DNA of 64,000 nt, from the NCBI RefSeq assembly GCF_037038585.1, contig NC_092526.1, positions 6,844,001-6,908,000 of the forward strand, read 5' to 3'. Shown here one piece after another: positions 51,397 to 64,000 of the stretch. Positions within the stretch are counted from its first letter, which is position 1, and the number at the start of each line of letters is the position of its first letter. The notes under the pieces were generated by a model, which saw nothing but the letters and a program-made list of their open reading frames with translations, was not told the origin of the DNA and searched no databases. The stretch is from Patagioenas fasciata (lineage: Eukaryota; Chordata; Aves; Columbiformes; Columbidae). The translations under genes were made by a program, and so were the position numbers.

Positions 51397-54300
51397 CAAA
51401 TCTCTTTCCTGGCCATAAGGCGTCCATACATTAACCGAATAATTTCTGCAATGCTCTAATACTGCCTTCACGTTCCATTTAATCCAAACCAGATAATTTC
51501 TAATAATGAGTTTCTTCTATTTAATTCTTTGAAACTGAACTAAAAATGGAGTGCTTACTTTGTTAATTACTTAAGTGCATGTTTGATTTGGCAGATCTAA
51601 GCACACGTTTACAAGTTTTACCAAATTAACTGTATATCTGAAGGACAAGTACTCACACATTAATAAGCACTACATCACAGAAATGACCTCATTAAAATTT
51701 CAGCATTAAATATTTCTCTTTAAAATAAAATTGATTTTATTTCACGCTAGTTTATGTATTGATCCCAATCGCCAGAAATACGGTAACCACTCCCAGTATT
51801 AAAACTGATTGTACAATTAATTTTTAAGCATTTTGGATCTTGCAAAGCAGCTATTTCAGCGATGAATACTTGTCTTTAGGTATGTGGATGCTGCAAATGT
51901 CACCAAAATTAAAAAACAGTGTTCAAGAATAACACACAGCACAAAAGTTTGAATAGATCAGCATGTGGTAAGACTTCTGAATTTCCTGAATTTCCTGAAT
52001 TTTTTATGCTTCTAGCACATACCTGCACAAATCTTCACAAAGCAAATTCAGCACTTTTAGTTTTCATTTATATACAAATCAAAGGCGTTAGTATTTTTTA
52101 CTTCCTTTGTGGTGTGGAAAAAAGGAAATCAATTAGAACTTCTCTAAAGTTACGAAAAGCCTTCACTGGCATTGAACCAAGTTTCTAGAGAACCTAGACC
52201 TGCCTAAAACTTCCCAGCTGGCAAAAGGATGGGGATCAATTTTATTCTAAGTACAAAATATGCATTGAGAGTCAGGGCAACGGTTACTGTAACACAGACA
52301 CAAAGGCATCCTGATTTCCATTCTCTGCCTTGCAGACAGTGTGGAAGCTCCTACAGAAACAGACCCTTCACCAGCACCCTAAGGGACTGGCCATGGCGAC
52401 AGCCTTGCGAAACACTGCCGAAAAATGATTCTCACCGAGCAGGAAACAATTACCAATCCTCTGAAGTTTCCCCAGCTCTTGATTATCTATTTATAGCCTG
52501 AGCGCTCAACTTTAATCCTAATTTACACATGAGAAAACTGAGGATGGAGAATTAAGTGATTTATTAGAGGCTGGCGAGGGAGCCCTCAGGGAGCAGCGGA
52601 CTGAATCTGGAAATGTCCTATTTCTTGCACTAACTGGATGATATCTCAGCTTAAAATCAGATACTGAAAAATTCAGACAGAGACCTTTCAGGATGAATTC
52701 ATCAAAACAAAGCAGCAATGTAAAATTCTGGCTGTAAAGTGAGGAAATGGAAAAGAGGAAAAATTCAGCAAGTAGCAGAGTATGCTGCTGCAGAGACACC
52801 TGGATGCTCCACATGCCCTCACCATGGCCTTTAGATGCTTTACTGTATCTATTCTTTCACTGGACTTTAAAAAATGCTCCCAGTAAATCCCGTATTTTCT
52901 TCTAATGGATGATTGAATATGCAAAGACAGACACCACTGTATTTCAAATTCTTAAATGCAATGAATAGAAAATGCCTTGTTTAAAAAGTTAATTGAAGCA
53001 AACTCTGCTGAACTCATCATTACAGCTCACATCTCTAGAACTAACATGTTGCTCAGCAAGGTTTATTAATTCATATTTACTAGTGGTAAGTGGTTTTATT
53101 TTCTGTAAGATTGGTGCGGGCATTAAAAACACGAAGCTGTAATATGGTAAAGCATGAGTGCCCCTTCCTGGAGATTAAAATACAAAGTTGGCATCATTCA
53201 GTGTGAGAAAATAAGGGAGAATGTGCAGTCCTACAGCCCTGAACCTGCCTCCCTGGTTTTACTGTCACTACAGCCTTTGAGGAACAGAACACAGCCCGGA
53301 GTACAAACCTGCAGTTATCACACAGATATGGGTATTTATTTCTACCTGAAATACTCAGGCAAGACAATTTAGTCTTGAGATGTTTGAGATGTTAAAGTGT
53401 GAATGAGGGAATGTTCCTGTGGCTCTGCTTTTTATTTTATTTTTTAATTATGTTTCTTCACTACCAAGAAAATAATGAATCTAGATGAGGTATTAAGAAA
53501 TGCCATTTTATTATGTTGTCAAATATGGGGGTCTAAAACAAGGCAGAAACTCGTTAGTGAGAATTGCAGTGTATTTTTGCTGATTCCAGAAGGTGTAGGT
53601 GCTGTAGCTTCTGCTGTCTCCCTGTCACAAAGCCAGGCAAGCATAGCAAATTTAGGGAGATCTAAATAAATCAATGTCCCGTGTCTTTGAAACAGCACAT
53701 TCTGCTGCAGCTGAAGGATAGTTTCAGGGGTAACAAACAAATGTGGCACCTCTCTGGAGGAATCTGTTATGCAGTAATAATGTTGGATTCTGTTTTAAAG
53801 AGAGGAAGGGAAAAAAGCTGATTGATGAAGAACAACATCGAAGCCCCTTTTTACTAAGTGAGAACAGTAAGATAAGATGAAGACAGATTGCAACACCAAC
53901 CTGAGCCTTTGTAGATGTCCATGTTAGCAGGGCATGACAAGCAGAAAGGAAAGAAAATTATATATTCATTAGTTTAGCTGCTGTATGATAATATTGCAAA
54001 GAAAAAAAAAAGGCAGAAAATCTGGTGAAAATAAAATTGTATTCAATTCTTCCATTTCCCCATCTTTTAGAAAAAAGTAAAAATCCCTCAAGCAGAAATC
54101 AGGCATTTATTTGTGAGTGAATGAAAAGCATGGCTACGCTGAAGAATAAAGCAGAGTTCATTCAGCTTCATCCAGCAACCCTCTGGATCTCATCAGTGTG
54201 TCTCACAATTAAAGCCTTAATAGAATAATAGAATTAAAAAAAAATCTATGAAGTTTAACTTGAAATCTGGTAAGAAACCCCACAATTATGGAATATCAAT

Positions 54301-54467
54301 CACAACGGATGTGAAAGGCTTTGAGACACTTAAATCTTAATTGGGTGGCAGTGCCCGCAGATGACACGCGGGTGACATGCCAGGCGGCACGCAGCCAGCT
54401 GGCCTTTATCAGGTGGGACCCAAACTCCATGAACACCATTGGTAACTCAAAGTAGACTTCATTACTG

Positions 54468-54481
54468 AAAAAAAAAAAAAG
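54468..54481. repeat. Poly-A run
   Basis: About 13 consecutive A. No retroposed sequence was recognised next to it. Confidence 0.7.
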
Positions 54482-57474
54482 GATAAAAATTCAATGGCAT
54501 GGGCATACAGCACAAGTACATCCTATAGGAAAGGCCGTGTGCGGTTGGTTGATGCCCAGATCTCCAGGGTTCTGGTGCCAAAGCAGGAGCTGTGCTGGTT
54601 GGGTCCATCTCACATCATCCTCTGCCCCACATCAAATCACAGCATTTCGGGAGGTCAAATACCTGCCCCGGTGGGATATTAGCCAGTGATTACTAGATCC
54701 AGAAGCCAAACCATCTGTCTCACAAAATGAAATAAATGCCAGTACTAAACACAGACAGTCCCAAAGAAGCACTTTCTTTGTAGGCATCCGTACAAAAGGC
54801 AATTTAAAGAAAAGACCATCACAGCTTACTGATAAGTTAAAAATGACGCCTCAGAGACAAAGTTTCAGCCCTAGTCTTTCTTTTAAGAGATTTTAAATCA
54901 TTTCAAGGTCTAAAACCTTCAAATTGATATTCTCTCAGTTTATTTTCATGACTTAAGCAAGAATGAATTAGCGTGGCAGAGCAGTCACACGTTTGTCCTT
55001 ACAGACTATGATCTTGGCTTCAGGATTTTTCCACACGAGATTTAAAACCAGTTAGCCAACAAGAACAACTTGATTGATGGCACGACAGACAAGAAATAAA
55101 AGAGATTGGGAAGTGCCAGGTTGTTGGAAGTTATGTTTTCTGAAAGGCACTTCGATGAGACTCCACCAAAGGCTTGAAGCAGAGAGAACTGCAAACTGCT
55201 CCTGGGGTTTCCCGCAGTTGCAGCAATAAGCAGTCGGGTTTTAGCTTCCTGCAAAAGCAGGAATGAAAATGCAAACAGCTCGTAAACTGATTGTTTCATT
55301 AGGATGAGACTGTCACTCTCCCCACAGCCCGCTCAGCAGCAGGTCTGATTCCTGCTCAGCAGCATCTGGACAGACCAGGATGCTCGCAGGGAGAGCAGGA
55401 TGGATGCTGATGGATGCGTGACAGATCCCAGAGCTTCAGAGCTCAGAAAGATCACCCACAGCCTGATTAGTAACTAGAGCTGGGGAAAAGCTCCTTAGAA
55501 GAGCAAGTTACTGCAGAAGCCCGGATATTTGACAGCCTGTTGCATCGCGTATTTATGGTAGCTGTCTTACTGCCAAGACAGGCAGATGTTAGTACTGCGT
55601 TTAGACGTGGCATTAACTTGAGCAATTTTCTCCGTATAATTACAGGTAACGCAGACCTCCGAGAAGCACTGCTGAGAGGCCAGCCTTGTGACAAGCCAGC
55701 TGAATTCACAGATTTGAAGGCAGCTACACTCCTGAAATTGTTACGATATGACAGTTTTTGTTGGTATTTCTTACAGACGGATCCAGGCAGAAAAGACTTA
55801 GGCAGAGAACAGAGGAGTTTTCTTCCCCAAATGCATCTGTTCAAGAAAACGATGCGCTGCAGAGAGAAACCGTGTTTCTACCTGCAACTGCTCCCCAGCA
55901 AGAACATCCATATTTAATCAACTAAAAGCTCCCTTGAGCCGAAAGTTAAATTCTACCCAACCTACTTCAAACATCAGAGTGCACATGAACTGTCCCCGAG
56001 CCAAAAGATAAGAGAGAATCGCTTGTGAGCCACTGCCCTGCAGGGTGGCTGCTGCCTCAGTAGTTCTGGGTACCTTCTGCATTTCCATTCCTTTCTATCA
56101 GAGCAGGGAATATATATACATTTCAGATTCCTGCGCTTCTACCATTGGCCCCTATTTTGAGGTTAAATGCTTTACATGGAGCTGTACAAATCCATGTGAA
56201 TCAACGGGAAGCCTTCTCCTGATTTGCACTGTTCGGTCATGCTGTAGCAAGCAAGGAATGTCTGAACATTTATAGGCATATCAGTAAAATTAAGGAAAAA
56301 AAGAAGTATTGATCATGATGAATTTTTGCTGAAGTGCCTATTTATTTAAAATGTACATCAATAGTGCCTATATATATACTGCTGGTTAATAAACACAAAT
56401 AGATATTTGTGGAATAAATCTGACAAGAAATGACCACATAACTCCACATACACATTTGCTCATGTTCCACAAAATACGCATTCAGCACATACTTCTGTCT
56501 CCTATGTGCCCTTTTTTTAAGGAGTTTGTGAGTGTCTGACTACTGGGACCCCACCAGAAAGCAGAACTCCTTGATTCATGTACCAGTGGGTAACATATCC
56601 CATAATTGCCAGCACCAGAGCACCAAGTCCTGCTCTGAAATGCTGTGGCGTTTGGGAAGGGGATGTCAGGGCATGTGTGATTCAGCAGATCTCACACCTC
56701 TGCCATTCCCCGGAGCACCCGCCTTCACGCCTCCACGGTTCTGGAAATAACGGAGTGAAAAAGGCTGCTTCTCAAACCAGCAAGTAAAAGTGGAAGGTAA
56801 GTGCGTATGGAGACTACACAATGCAGCTGCGCTCTGCAGGGTGTCCTACACACAAACCACTCCACCTGAAACCTTTTCGAGAATTAAATAATGCAACAGA
56901 GCAAATAGCATGTGGTACAAATTAGAGGACTTAAAGTTCATGCAAATGGTCTGAAAAGTATTCACTCAGCCCATAGCCAAGAGGAGAGGAAAACTAAAAG
57001 GCAGGGAGAAGAAACTGAAGCTGGATGGTAGATGTGAAAGGAACTGCAGAGTCAAAGAAATAAAAGAAGGGAAACACCGCTACTCACTGCAGGAACCACT
57101 CAGAGAAAGCCCAACACTAAAAATAGTCCATTTACAATAGGAGGAATGGTAGGAAATGAAAGATCCCCATCAGGGTGAAGGGAAATAAAGGTAAGACAAA
57201 CTTTTTATGATGGGCACTGGCTCAGAAAGTCTGGCCAACAAGGAGGGAAAACTGGAAGAGACGCTTGAAATAACTCCTGGGTCAGCTGGATTATTTAGGA
57301 ATGATGGAGAAGACTGCGCAGCATCCTTCAGAAGATGCAATATGAGAGAGCTGGACAAGGAAAAGGGGAAGAGGGGAAACAGAGAACTGCATAACAGCCA
57401 GATAAATCTTTATTCCTGGAAAAATATTTTTCTACAGATGTTATGTATAAGTAGCAGAAAATAACCAGGAGATG

Positions 57475-58050
57475 AGCAGCAGGCAGCATGGGTTTGTCAA
57501 GAACAAACTGTGTGAAATTATACTGATGTTCTCCGGTAACAGGATAACAGATGCTGTGGATAGGGATGAAAAGGCAGGTATTATGTTGACTTTAGTAAGC
57601 CTTTCACACTAGCTATGGAAATACGGTGTGGATGAACCTAATACTCTGTGAGTACAATGTTGAAACATCATACTCTGAATAGTTAATAGGGTAAAATGGG
57701 CAAGAAATCTCACTCATGGCTCTGCAGAGCTTTATGTCCTGTATCCAGTCGTATTCCTTGTTTTCGTTGATTTGGGGCTGACTGACTGAAAGTGATTCTT
57801 ATCGATTCTGCGGATGCTGTCAAGGTGAGAGGGACGGTGAGGCAACGAGAGGACAGGAAAAGAATTCAAAATGGGCTTTATGAATTGGAAAAATGGACTG
57901 ACAAAATGGGCTGAAAGAGAAATACAGAACTACAGCGATGAGAGACCGACCAGTCAACAGTGCCAACACAAGACGGGAGACAACCAGCCCCTTAGCGGTA
58001 CCACTGCCCTGAAACCGTACAGAACTATAAAGAGAATGTGATTCTATGAT
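57475..58050 (+). mobile_element. Ancient CR1-type LINE, reverse-transcriptase region remnant
   Basis: Matches to the CR1 ORF2 nucleotide order include GCATGGGTTTGTCAAGAAC, GATGCTGTGGATAGGGATG and TTGACTTTAGTAAGCC. The last of these encodes VDFSKPF, the degraded DFSKAFD motif of LINE reverse transcriptases. The match continues past a gap with ATTCAAAATGGGC and ATTGGAAAAATGGACTGACA. A weak GATTCTATGAT at about 58040 may be its end. Stops and indels are frequent, so it is inactive. Borders are approximate. Confidence 0.7.
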
Positions 58051-59073
58051 GTCGTTAAAAGAAAAGACAAATGTAGAGTCTGTAAAACACTTCAGCTACA
58101 ACACAGCTTTGGCTCAGGGAACCATGTCCAGATGTGTGCACTCGACTTTAGGGGAAAGATGAAGGATTTGAACCAACTGCGAGCCAACAGATGACAGTAG
58201 GATTAATAAGACCAGAATCAAATTGTCAAGGTCAGTGGTGCCATCTCCACTGTTGCTTTGCAGGTAAACACTTAAAACACCAGTATAATTAGTGACAATC
58301 TATACGATGGCAGGTCTGTCAATGGACCATGGTATCATTGTCAGATAAAATAGCAACACTGAGTCATAAAAAGAAATAACTCTGCTGTATCATACCAAAT
58401 GCAGAGCAGCAGAAAGACACCTGAGAGAGCTTTAAAGAGATCTTCCAGCAGCTTGAAACGACCTATCTGTAGCATCACTGAGCTCCGTTATCTTGAATAA
58501 ATCACAGACTGCATTTTGGAAACCAGGGACTCTCTTCTACCTCATTCAGAAATCGGGCAGTAGAATTACTATTATATTAAACATTAACTGCACTGTTAAA
58601 ACACTGCCTACAGTCCTAGTTCCTCATTGTAAAAGTAACACGGTTAATGACAGAGTGGTTAAAGGAAACCCAGAAATAGAATTAGAGGTCTGAAAAACTT
58701 GTCTTACAGTAACAAATGGAAGGAACTTACCTCTTAGTTTCTGGTGAGAGGTGGGGAAAAAGAGGCTCAATCAGTTTTGGGAATGTAAACAGATGATTTA
58801 TTTTAGAAAAGCTATTTTTAAGCTAGCAGATAAAGATATACATTCCCAAGGCTGAGAGTTGCAGTTAGACAAATTCAAATCCGAGTTACGAAAATTAGAA
58901 CATTCTAAGCATGAAGGAAATTAATTACTGTATCAGTTTATCCAGGGTAAATCCTTCAGCTGAAGTGCATGCCAAGGTGGGGTGCCGTTCAGCAAACTGG
59001 CTCCCACTCCACAGGTAGGCAGGGATTTGCCTGCGAAGTCCAGTACTTATGCCATACAAGAGGTGAAAACAGA

Positions 59074-59098
59074 CCATCATCATCGTCATCATCATCAT
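59074..59098. repeat. (CAT)n microsatellite
   Basis: Eight CAT-like units with one CGT interruption. Confidence 0.85.
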
Positions 59099-61185
59099 GG
59101 TCTACGTCTGGCTTTGGGAGCTCTGAATGAAGAACAGCACAGCAGACTTCTATATCACGGACTAATCGTTAAGTGAGTACCACATTTATTAACTCACACT
59201 ACATACTTAAAATATAAACTGTATGTTGAAGATGAAGGGAGGTAGTGTGCCTGCATGGATTTTACATGCATTTTGAGAAGTTGTTAAAAAAACTCCAACA
59301 GTCTACATTATAGATCAGAAGCTCACTGGAGTTCAGCCAGACCATGTATCATCCCATAAACAATAATCTCACACAGAAGACAATATTTTCTTTACTGTAT
59401 TAGCTTTAGCTACTAAGCTGCAACCAAGAGAGGGGCTGGAATTGAGCAGAGAATAACCTTTTTAGTTGGGTCATGATGTTGCCAGTAGCATGCAGGATGA
59501 AGGAGGACAACAAAAAAAGCAATTATTTAAATAAAGCAAACACTCTCTTAGCTGCAACTGTTCATCAATGACTTCTGCCATTTCTCAGCTGTAACTCTGG
59601 TGTGGGTAAAATAGACAGCATACTTGGAAATGCAAGTTGGACTCTCCTGTCTCTGGATAGAGGCTTCCAGGTCTTTAGTTTGCTTCTCAGCTAACTGCTC
59701 CTGCTGGTTTTTATTACTAAGACCCCTTGTCTAGCAATGCCTTGGTGTCCCTCCTGTGGATCAGCGTGTGGTATCTGGCACACAGACAAGTATATGCATA
59801 TATGCATGGACATCAGCAAGAATAAATATGGGTGGATTGACAGGAAAGTGAAAAGAGAAAATAGAGGGAACAACTGTAACTGTATGTGTGCAAAGAAGGG
59901 CAAATACTCACTGTACAGAAATGCATTTCAGTGAAAACAAGAAAAAGAGGGGAAATCTGGTAACAAGGAACACTGGCAGTGACACAGAAAGGGGTAAAGG
60001 CAAGGAAAAGACGAAGGAAAATACTGGAGGAAGAGGCTCAGTGTGTTTTACAAACACTTGACAAAGTACAACACAAAGCGAACAGCAGCTGAGGCAGGAC
60101 AGAGGCAACGCCAAAGTTACTTTGCAATGGGAAATACAGGGAGCCCGGCCGGGCCCTACCTCATCTCAACCCCTCTGTGGTTTGCTGAGTCCTGGAACAG
60201 CTTCTGTCTGCATGAATACTTGGAAAAGAAGCAACGTTTAAAAGGCTAATGCTTTTCTATCTATCAACTGATAGTTCAATATTGACATTAGTGCCATCGT
60301 TTGCCCTACGTACAAACAACTGACAATGCTCCCGTTACTTTCAGCTTATTTTACACCGTCACATTTGGAAATCTTTCCTTTGCAGGCGTCAGAGTCAAGC
60401 TCAGTCCGCTTTGTATCAAAGCCTCTCCCCCCATGCGGTCACACACCAGCGTGTAGATCCAGGGACACACATTTCTGTGGTTGCTTTTGTACACAAAGAA
60501 TCCTCCTTGCCCGTGTATGCCAAACTGAGAAACAATCCACATTTCATTGCCTTTTCATTTAGAATGATGAATAACTTAGAGACGAACACTAGACAGCAAA
60601 GAAAGTAATTGCTCACTCAAAATTGCATTTAAAAATACTTAAGCACGGCATTAAATTCCTTTTGGTGTTTATCATATAGATATCAGACGGTTTGCAACTA
60701 ACATTTTTAATTGCCAAATGTTGACAGGACTAGACTGTGAAGGACTGACATGCAGAACATTGTTTCAGATGGGTATTGAGAAATACACCCTGGGTAGAGA
60801 TCACTGAAAAATCCACTGCATTTGGTATAAATAATAGTTAAGGTTGTTGTGTTTTGTTTTCCAGCTGCCTTGTGTTACTATTATATCAACCAAAATTATC
60901 AGAGAGAAAAAGTGCTAAACAAATTCCCTTTTGTGCATCATGGAGATGAAAAAACAACCCAATCAACTGAGTAACACTGGTATTTGTACTTGTGTATATT
61001 TAGACATGGAAACATTTTTCTTTATAAAAACAATAGACATTACAATTTGGAGGAAAATAGAAGTCTGAGGTAATGTGTTTCCCTTTTAATTACAGCGCAT
61101 GATGCTTCTCAAGGCAGTGTCTGACTTTCTAACTCAGGCAAATGCTGGACACAAATGAAACCAAACCAGATTCATCACCATGATA

Positions 61186-61368
61186 GAGTCATAGAATCAT
61201 TTTGGCTGGAAAAGACATTTAAGGTCATCGAGTCCAACGGTTAATCCTAACACTGCCAAGTCCACCTCTAAACCATGTCCCTAAGAACCTCATCTATGCA
61301 TCTTTTAAACAGCTCCAGGGATGGTGGCTCAACCACTTCCCTGGGCAGCCTGTTCCAATGCTTGATGT
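61186..61368 (-). mobile_element. CR1 LINE fragment, 3' end
   Basis: It begins AGTCATAGAATCATTTTGGC, then GGTCATCGAGTCCAACGG, CACTGCCAAGTCCACCTCTA and CTGGGCAGCCTGTTCCAATG. This is the reverse complement of a CR1 subfamily 3' end. The match stops abruptly near 61368. Confidence 0.92.
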
Positions 61369-64000
61369 TGACCAGCAAAACTCAGGATATTCAAAATAAA
61401 ACAAAACCAAATTACAAAATTTATGCCTCTCTGCTCCTGCCTGGCTTCCCCATGTCTTGGATGGATGGCTCTGGAGCGGGATGAGTTGTTAAACACAATG
61501 AACAGGAGTGGGCAGCTGGGTCTCCATGAGCATCTCCAAGGCAAGGCTTCCCACACAAAAGGAAAAGGGATTTCCCTCCCTTCCTCACTCAGCCAAAGAA
61601 AACGATTGTGGCTGCACCTGAACACCGCACAGTGAAAACAAAGCAACTAAGGAAAAAGTCTTATTGCAAACTCGGCAGGAGCTGCATGGTTTTACACAGC
61701 ACACAAAAGACGTCAGACATGTCCCCATTGCTGGCACTTGAGATTTCCACCCAAAAATGGGAACATGTACTCAGAAATGTCATCTGTACGTCATGGAAAG
61801 CCATGAGAGTCCCCTGTTACTGCCACTGCAGCCCCCTGGACCAGGCACAAAAGCAGCAGCAATCGGAAGCTGTTGGCATGTACAAAAGAGCATAAGGAAT
61901 CGTTGTGTTCTCATGGTCATACAGAGAGAAAGGGGCCTCAATTCTCCTATGTGCCCACTAGAAAAGATGCTTTAATGATTTCCAAAAATTACGGTTTTCA
62001 AGTTGTTTGCGCTCCTGGCATCAACACAACGCATCACCAGTGGGGAGGACCGAGGCAGAGAAAATACTGACAACTGATACTGGGGCAGACAAAACACCAA
62101 TAACTGACACTGTTTTAATGGCTGTGCTTTTAAGACCTCCTGGGGATGAGGTTAGGTGCCACAGCAGCTAAAATACCCCTTTCCTTGGGGAAAAATTATG
62201 GGAGGCTTAAAGAAAATTAGGATCAGTACTGAAGGGAGACCCCAGTGGTCTCCAGCAGAGGTGTAATGGCAGCTCCAAAATACAGACAACAAACCAAGAT
62301 ACAGTAAGATAACCTTATCTTAGCTGGGTGCAGTAATACATGTAGTCAGATTTCTCTACACAATATCTGTTTATAACAACTGACGTTTTTAATAATTCTA
62401 ATGATAAGAATGCTTATTTTTGCTGGGAATCAGCCCCCTTGGACTGAATGCCTATAGAACTTTGGTTTTCCCAAAGCAATGTGATACCAAACATCCACAC
62501 TTTACTCTGCCACGTTGTCTCTTGGATTGTTTTCTTTGCGAAATTCTATTTAAATTTGCTCTGGGTCCAGCAGGAACAAATGTACCCCAGGATACGTTGC
62601 AGGCAAGCGACCACGGCACAGCTGTACCCACACGGCACGGCACGGAATGCAGCCACTGCTGCCAAGAGGCAGAGGGCTTCATCCATGCAACCCTATTCTA
62701 TCTCTACAGATGCTGTTGCATTGCAGCCCAAACACGTCAACGTGTTCACGCAACTCTGTAGGACGTCAGGCTGCAAAGCGCAGACAGAGCAATAGCAGGC
62801 AGGAATAAGCACGTCTCCAGCGAGGTCGCGTTCTCCATCCGTCTGGCACAGCAATGGAGAGGCGAGCGCCCGTCTGACACGGCAGAGATAACGGGGCTAT
62901 TCCCACACACACTTCACATCATGCACATGGTTCTTCTCCATAGCCCTGCTCCATCAGCAGAATTACACACAGCAGTAATCCAAACCCGGGCCTCTGATAG
63001 CACCTAATGAACTTTAGAAACTCTTGAAAGAAGAATTAGCTTGCTCCCATTTCAATTGCTCTTTCTGTCTGGAAAGGGCATTGTTGTGTAGGTTGATTAA
63101 CTAGAAGATTTTTCCTTATAGTCCTCCTCTATCTTCACTCTTAATTCCACCCCATTACCCTAGCTACACCCCTGGGCCCCATCCTGTGTAAGTGCCGTCT
63201 TTCTTTTATATTTATGCCCTTTATGCGTTCAGGAACCGTTATGAACCCCAACAGACACCGCTCAGCTCCAGAAGCCTTTTCACACCAGTACTTCACTCCT
63301 CCCACTGCCCTGGCAGCCGGATGATACGGCTGGTGTTAAATACAGCACGAATTCCCATTCAGAAACAGCCTGGGCAACACACCCTACACACACCCTTGAA
63401 GCCCCTAATGTAAAGGACATTCAGGTTTATCCAGCCTTTGACAGAAAATGGGAACATACCATTCAAACATCACATTACTTTCTCTCCCCTGGCTTCTCTG
63501 GCCATTTACTGTGCTCTTCTCACACATTAAAGGGGCAGGCAAGCTCTCTATCTATGTTTATTACACAATTCAGTTTTATATCAGCATATTTAATTTGTTT
63601 ACACTGAACTCTGCTGCTTTAGCAAAGAACCACTGAGCTGAGTCTTATAGGATTAAATTCAATGGTTCCCTTAATTGCACTGCACTGACTCCTATAGGAT
63701 GCTCCACGTTGCTTTTATCTGCATTTTCCCACAAACTCAATAATGTATGTCTATATTGCATAACTGTTTTTACCCTTCTCTGAGATGACCCTAAAAAGAT
63801 TAGATTGGTCATTTTCTCTCAGGTTCCTGCAGATTATCACCCACAATATCCCCACCCCTGTATATGTGTCCCCTATCTCCCTCCAACACGTACCAGTTTT
63901 GAATGGTTCTGATTATACGATAGGGCCTGAAAAATAGCCAGGATCTCTGTGTTCTCCTCTTTCTAAAAACTCACTCATTTTCTCATTCTTTCCTTTACTC

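Larger units (their letters stand above)
44869..64000 (-). other. Presumed upstream THSD7B intron (partial)
   Basis: The exon at 44682-44868 begins mid-codon, so an upstream exon must exist, but no TSP1-like exon was seen in these 19 kb. The stretch holds four CR1 remnants, a 98-nt hairpin, a CAT microsatellite and A runs. A short exon could have been missed by eye. Confidence 0.65.

Noticed and set aside
55467-55917. Two opposed 125-codon open frames over the same DNA
   Set aside because: Antisense pairs of this kind are common by chance. Neither shows a known motif or splice context.
60351-60542. Minus-strand open frame with several cysteines, considered as an upstream THSD7B exon
   Set aside because: It lacks the WxxW and CxxxCG spacing of TSP1 modules and has no phase-compatible acceptor and donor pair.

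Overview
The window looks like avian nuclear DNA. It carries several CR1 LINE fragments with the typical 3' end made of repeated TTCTATGA-type octamers, and one vertebrate gene with short GT-AG exons in mostly AT-rich introns. No bacterial, plasmid or CRISPR features are visible. CR1 also occurs in turtles and crocodilians, so 'bird' is a strong inference, and I cannot name the species.

The one confident gene lies on the minus strand: the 3' half of a thrombospondin type-1 domain protein of the THSD7 family, best called THSD7B. I traced 13 exons from 44868 down to a stop codon at 12066. Every junction uses GT-AG and every reading phase agrees, giving about 578 residues. In order, the protein has roughly seven TSP1 modules, a short cysteine-rich EGF-like module, a linker, one transmembrane helix, and a 26-residue cytoplasmic tail ending in the family signature LAYDGDIDM. 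The 5' exons lie beyond 64000, because no further TSP1-like exon is visible from 44869 to the window end.

Layout: 1-11900 is DNA downstream of the gene, with an old CR1, two unexplained plus-strand open frames and a possible conserved noncoding block. 11901-12065 is the probable minimal 3' UTR. 12066-44868 holds the exons and introns. 44869-64000 is most simply the next upstream intron, and carries a nearly complete CR1 3' end, an ancient CR1 reverse-transcriptase relic, a CR1 3' fragment and a notable 98-nt hairpin.

Most worth a second look: (1) the long, nearly perfect inverted repeat at 50016-50113, shaped like a pre-miRNA; (2) three consecutive exons (33406-33521, 32453-32570, 26274-26419) with third-position GC near 87-90%, flanked by exons at about 36-45%; (3) a roughly 280-bp self-complementary AT repeat starting 36 bp beyond a splice donor dinucleotide. 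I found no convincing wholly new gene system.
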